This document shows positions 62,080 through 64,000 of a DNA stretch of 64,000 bases, in pieces. Made by a program: the position numbers and the translations under genes. The notes beneath the pieces were generated by a model, which ran no database searches, had not been told where the DNA came from, and saw only the letters and a program-made list of their open reading frames with translations. How positions within the stretch are numbered: position 1 is the stretch's first letter; the number at the start of each line of letters is the position of its first letter. The stretch is from Patiria miniata (lineage: Eukaryota; Echinodermata; Asteroidea; Valvatida; Asterinidae): positions 1,321,501-1,385,500 of the forward strand of contig NW_024037057.1 of assembly GCF_015706575.1 (NCBI RefSeq), in the 5' to 3' direction.

Positions 62080-64000
62080 ATACCCCTTTAAGGGACGTCA
62101 CATGACATTTGATGATGACGTCACTTCAATTTTCATCTATAAACCATCCCTGTGAATGTGCATACCAAGTTTTAATCCAATCAGACTTGTACTTTCGAAG
62201 TTATAGCGATTCGAAGAAATGCTCATTTAATGTCACGTCACGTGACACATGATGACGTCATCGTTATGAACTCACTGGGGACCACCTTAGGCTGCTGGTC
62301 TTACTTGTGTCTGACAAGTGTAAAGTCAATCAGACATACATGTATAGAAGTGTTCCAAGTCTAACATGAATCGCATTTACGAAAGTGCCAAAGTAGAGTG
62401 TTTTAAAACGTGTACAAACCCTATGGGGAAAATGTGCATCTTTAATGTAACGTAACCTGAAACCTTATGATGTCACGATCACGAATTTCTTCTAGGACCA
62501 TCTGTGGGTGATGGTCTAAGTGTGTACCAAGTGTAACGTCGATCGGATTTACGAAAGTGCCGAAATGGAACGTTTTAAAACATGTACAAACCCTATGGGG
62601 AAAAATGCACCTTTAATGTGACGTAACCTGACACTTGATGACGTCACGATCACGAATTTCGTCTAGGACCATCTGTGGGTGGTGGTCTAAGTATGAATTA
62701 AGTTTAAAGTCGATCGGATTTACGAAGATGCCAAACTGGAGTGTTTTAAAACGTGTACAAAACAAATGGGGAAAAATGCATCTTTAATGTGACGTAACCT
62801 GACACCTGATGACGTCACGATCACAAATTTCTTCTAGGACCATCTGTGGGTGGTGGTCTAAGTATCTACCAAGTCTGAAATCGATCGGATTTAAAAAAGT
62901 GGCAAAGTGGACTGGCTGAAGAAACGTGTGTTAAACCTATGGAGAAAAAGTCTGAAAAAGGAGAAGAAAAAAAAACTAGAAATGTGTTTGTGGACAAACA
63001 CAAGCTGTTTCGACTGTTACATTATTTGACAAGGACATGAGATTATGACGACTATTAGTGCATGCAAAGTTTAAACCGAATCGGACGAATAGTTGCGGAG
63101 ATAAAGGGCTTTAAAAGATGCAAGGTTAGGGCGCCCTCACATGACGACCACAGAAGTGATACTCTCGCCACCGATATTTTCACATTAACACTTCCCAATA
63201 TGAGGGCATTCAAAGTGTCAACGCAATGGGACCCATGCTTTATACAAAGATATAGGGCTGCAAATGATGCTATGTTAGGGCGCCCTCACATGATGACCGA
63301 TGACGTCACCTTGATTTAACCTATATTCTGGTGTATAACGGATTCAAGTTTGTGTGAATGCAATTAAAGCTTCAACCAAATCGGATGCATACTCGTGGGG
63401 ATATGGAAATTATGCAAAGTTAGGGCGCCCTCACATGACAGCTAATGACGTCGCGATGACGTCACCTATATTGCCACACGAAACACACCCCAATGTGAGG
63501 GCATGCAAAGTTTCAACGCAATCGGACCCATACATGCAAAGTTACAGGGCTGCAACAAATGCAAAGTTAGGGCGCCCTCACATGACACCTGATGACGTCA
63601 ACATGACGAAAACCTTATAGGACCATCTGCGGTTGGTGATATGCGTGTCTGCCAAGTCTGAAGTCAATCAGATCTATGCAAGTGCCAAAATGTACTGAGT
63701 GAAGGAAAACGTGTACAAAACCTATGGAGTAAAAATGTACCTTTAATGTTACGTAACCTGACACCTGATGACGTCACGATCACGAATTTCTTTAAGGACC
63801 ATCTGTGGGTGATGGTCTAAGTGTGTACCAAGTGTAACGTCGATCCGATTTACGAAGAGGCCAAACTGGAGTGTTTTAAAACGTGTACAAAACATATGGG
63901 GTAAAATGCATCTTTAATGTGATGTAACCTGACACCTGATGACGTCATGATCACAAATTTCTTCTTAGGACCATCTGTGGGTGGTGGTCTAAGTATGTAC
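62080..64000. repeat. two interleaved satellite arrays rich in TGACGTCA
   Basis: Array A has a period of about 172 bp: ATGGGGAAAA-type starts at 62421, 62593, about 62764 and 62937, then again at about 63720 and 63893. Its landmarks are GACGTCACGATCACGAATTT, AGGACCATCTGTGGGTG and TCGATCGGATTTACGAA. Array B has a period of about 144-150 bp, with AGGGCGCCCTCACATGA at 63128, 63272, 63422 and 63569. B sits inside A. Both contain TGATGACGTCA. The array continues past the window end. Confidence 0.9.

Overview
The window is nuclear DNA from an animal. Short coding exons with GT/AG junctions are separated by introns full of repeats. The proteins recognised (a TRPC channel, FAF2/UBXD8 and MED30) are metazoan. 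The many GTACATGTAC-like strings, numerous MITEs and tRNA-derived SINEs suggest a marine invertebrate, perhaps a non-vertebrate deuterostome such as an echinoderm, hemichordate or lancelet. That lineage guess is weak inference.

Four multi-exon genes were rebuilt from exon phase and splice sites. (1) + strand, 1424-14128: the C-terminal ten exons of a TRPC cation channel; the ankyrin-repeat N-terminus lies upstream of the window. (2) - strand, 37525-21924: a complete ten-exon FAF2/UBXD8, an ER-associated degradation factor of 459 aa. (3) + strand, 39199-44736: a five-exon, 447-aa protein with a disordered N-terminus, coiled coil and GRIP-like C-terminus. It starts 1.7 kb from FAF2 in the opposite direction, so the two may share a promoter region. 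(4) - strand, 54103-49966: a complete four-exon MED30 Mediator subunit, 182 aa. No functional link between the four is evident.

The rest is mostly mobile and repetitive DNA. hAT-type non-autonomous elements with exact 8-bp target duplications lie at 5263-7554, 46536-47038, 47297-47698 and 60361-60768. TA-flanked mariner-like MITEs lie at 15450-16114 (inside a LINE reverse-transcriptase relic) and 39481-39951. TTAA-flanked piggyBac-like MITEs lie at 31563-32061 and 32180-32690. Several other long inverted-repeat elements, up to 2.4 kb, have no clear target duplication. Three minisatellites (27-nt, about 52-nt and 28-nt/85-nt higher order) sit in or beside FAF2 and MED30. A nested palindrome complex fills 54.65-58.35 kb. 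A LINE endonuclease relic (about 60.99-61.90 kb) is followed by two interleaved satellites rich in TGACGTCA (62.1-64.0 kb, running off the end).

The most unusual observation is that the minisatellite downstream of MED30 resembles the last codons of MED30 itself, as if it had been amplified from the end of the gene.
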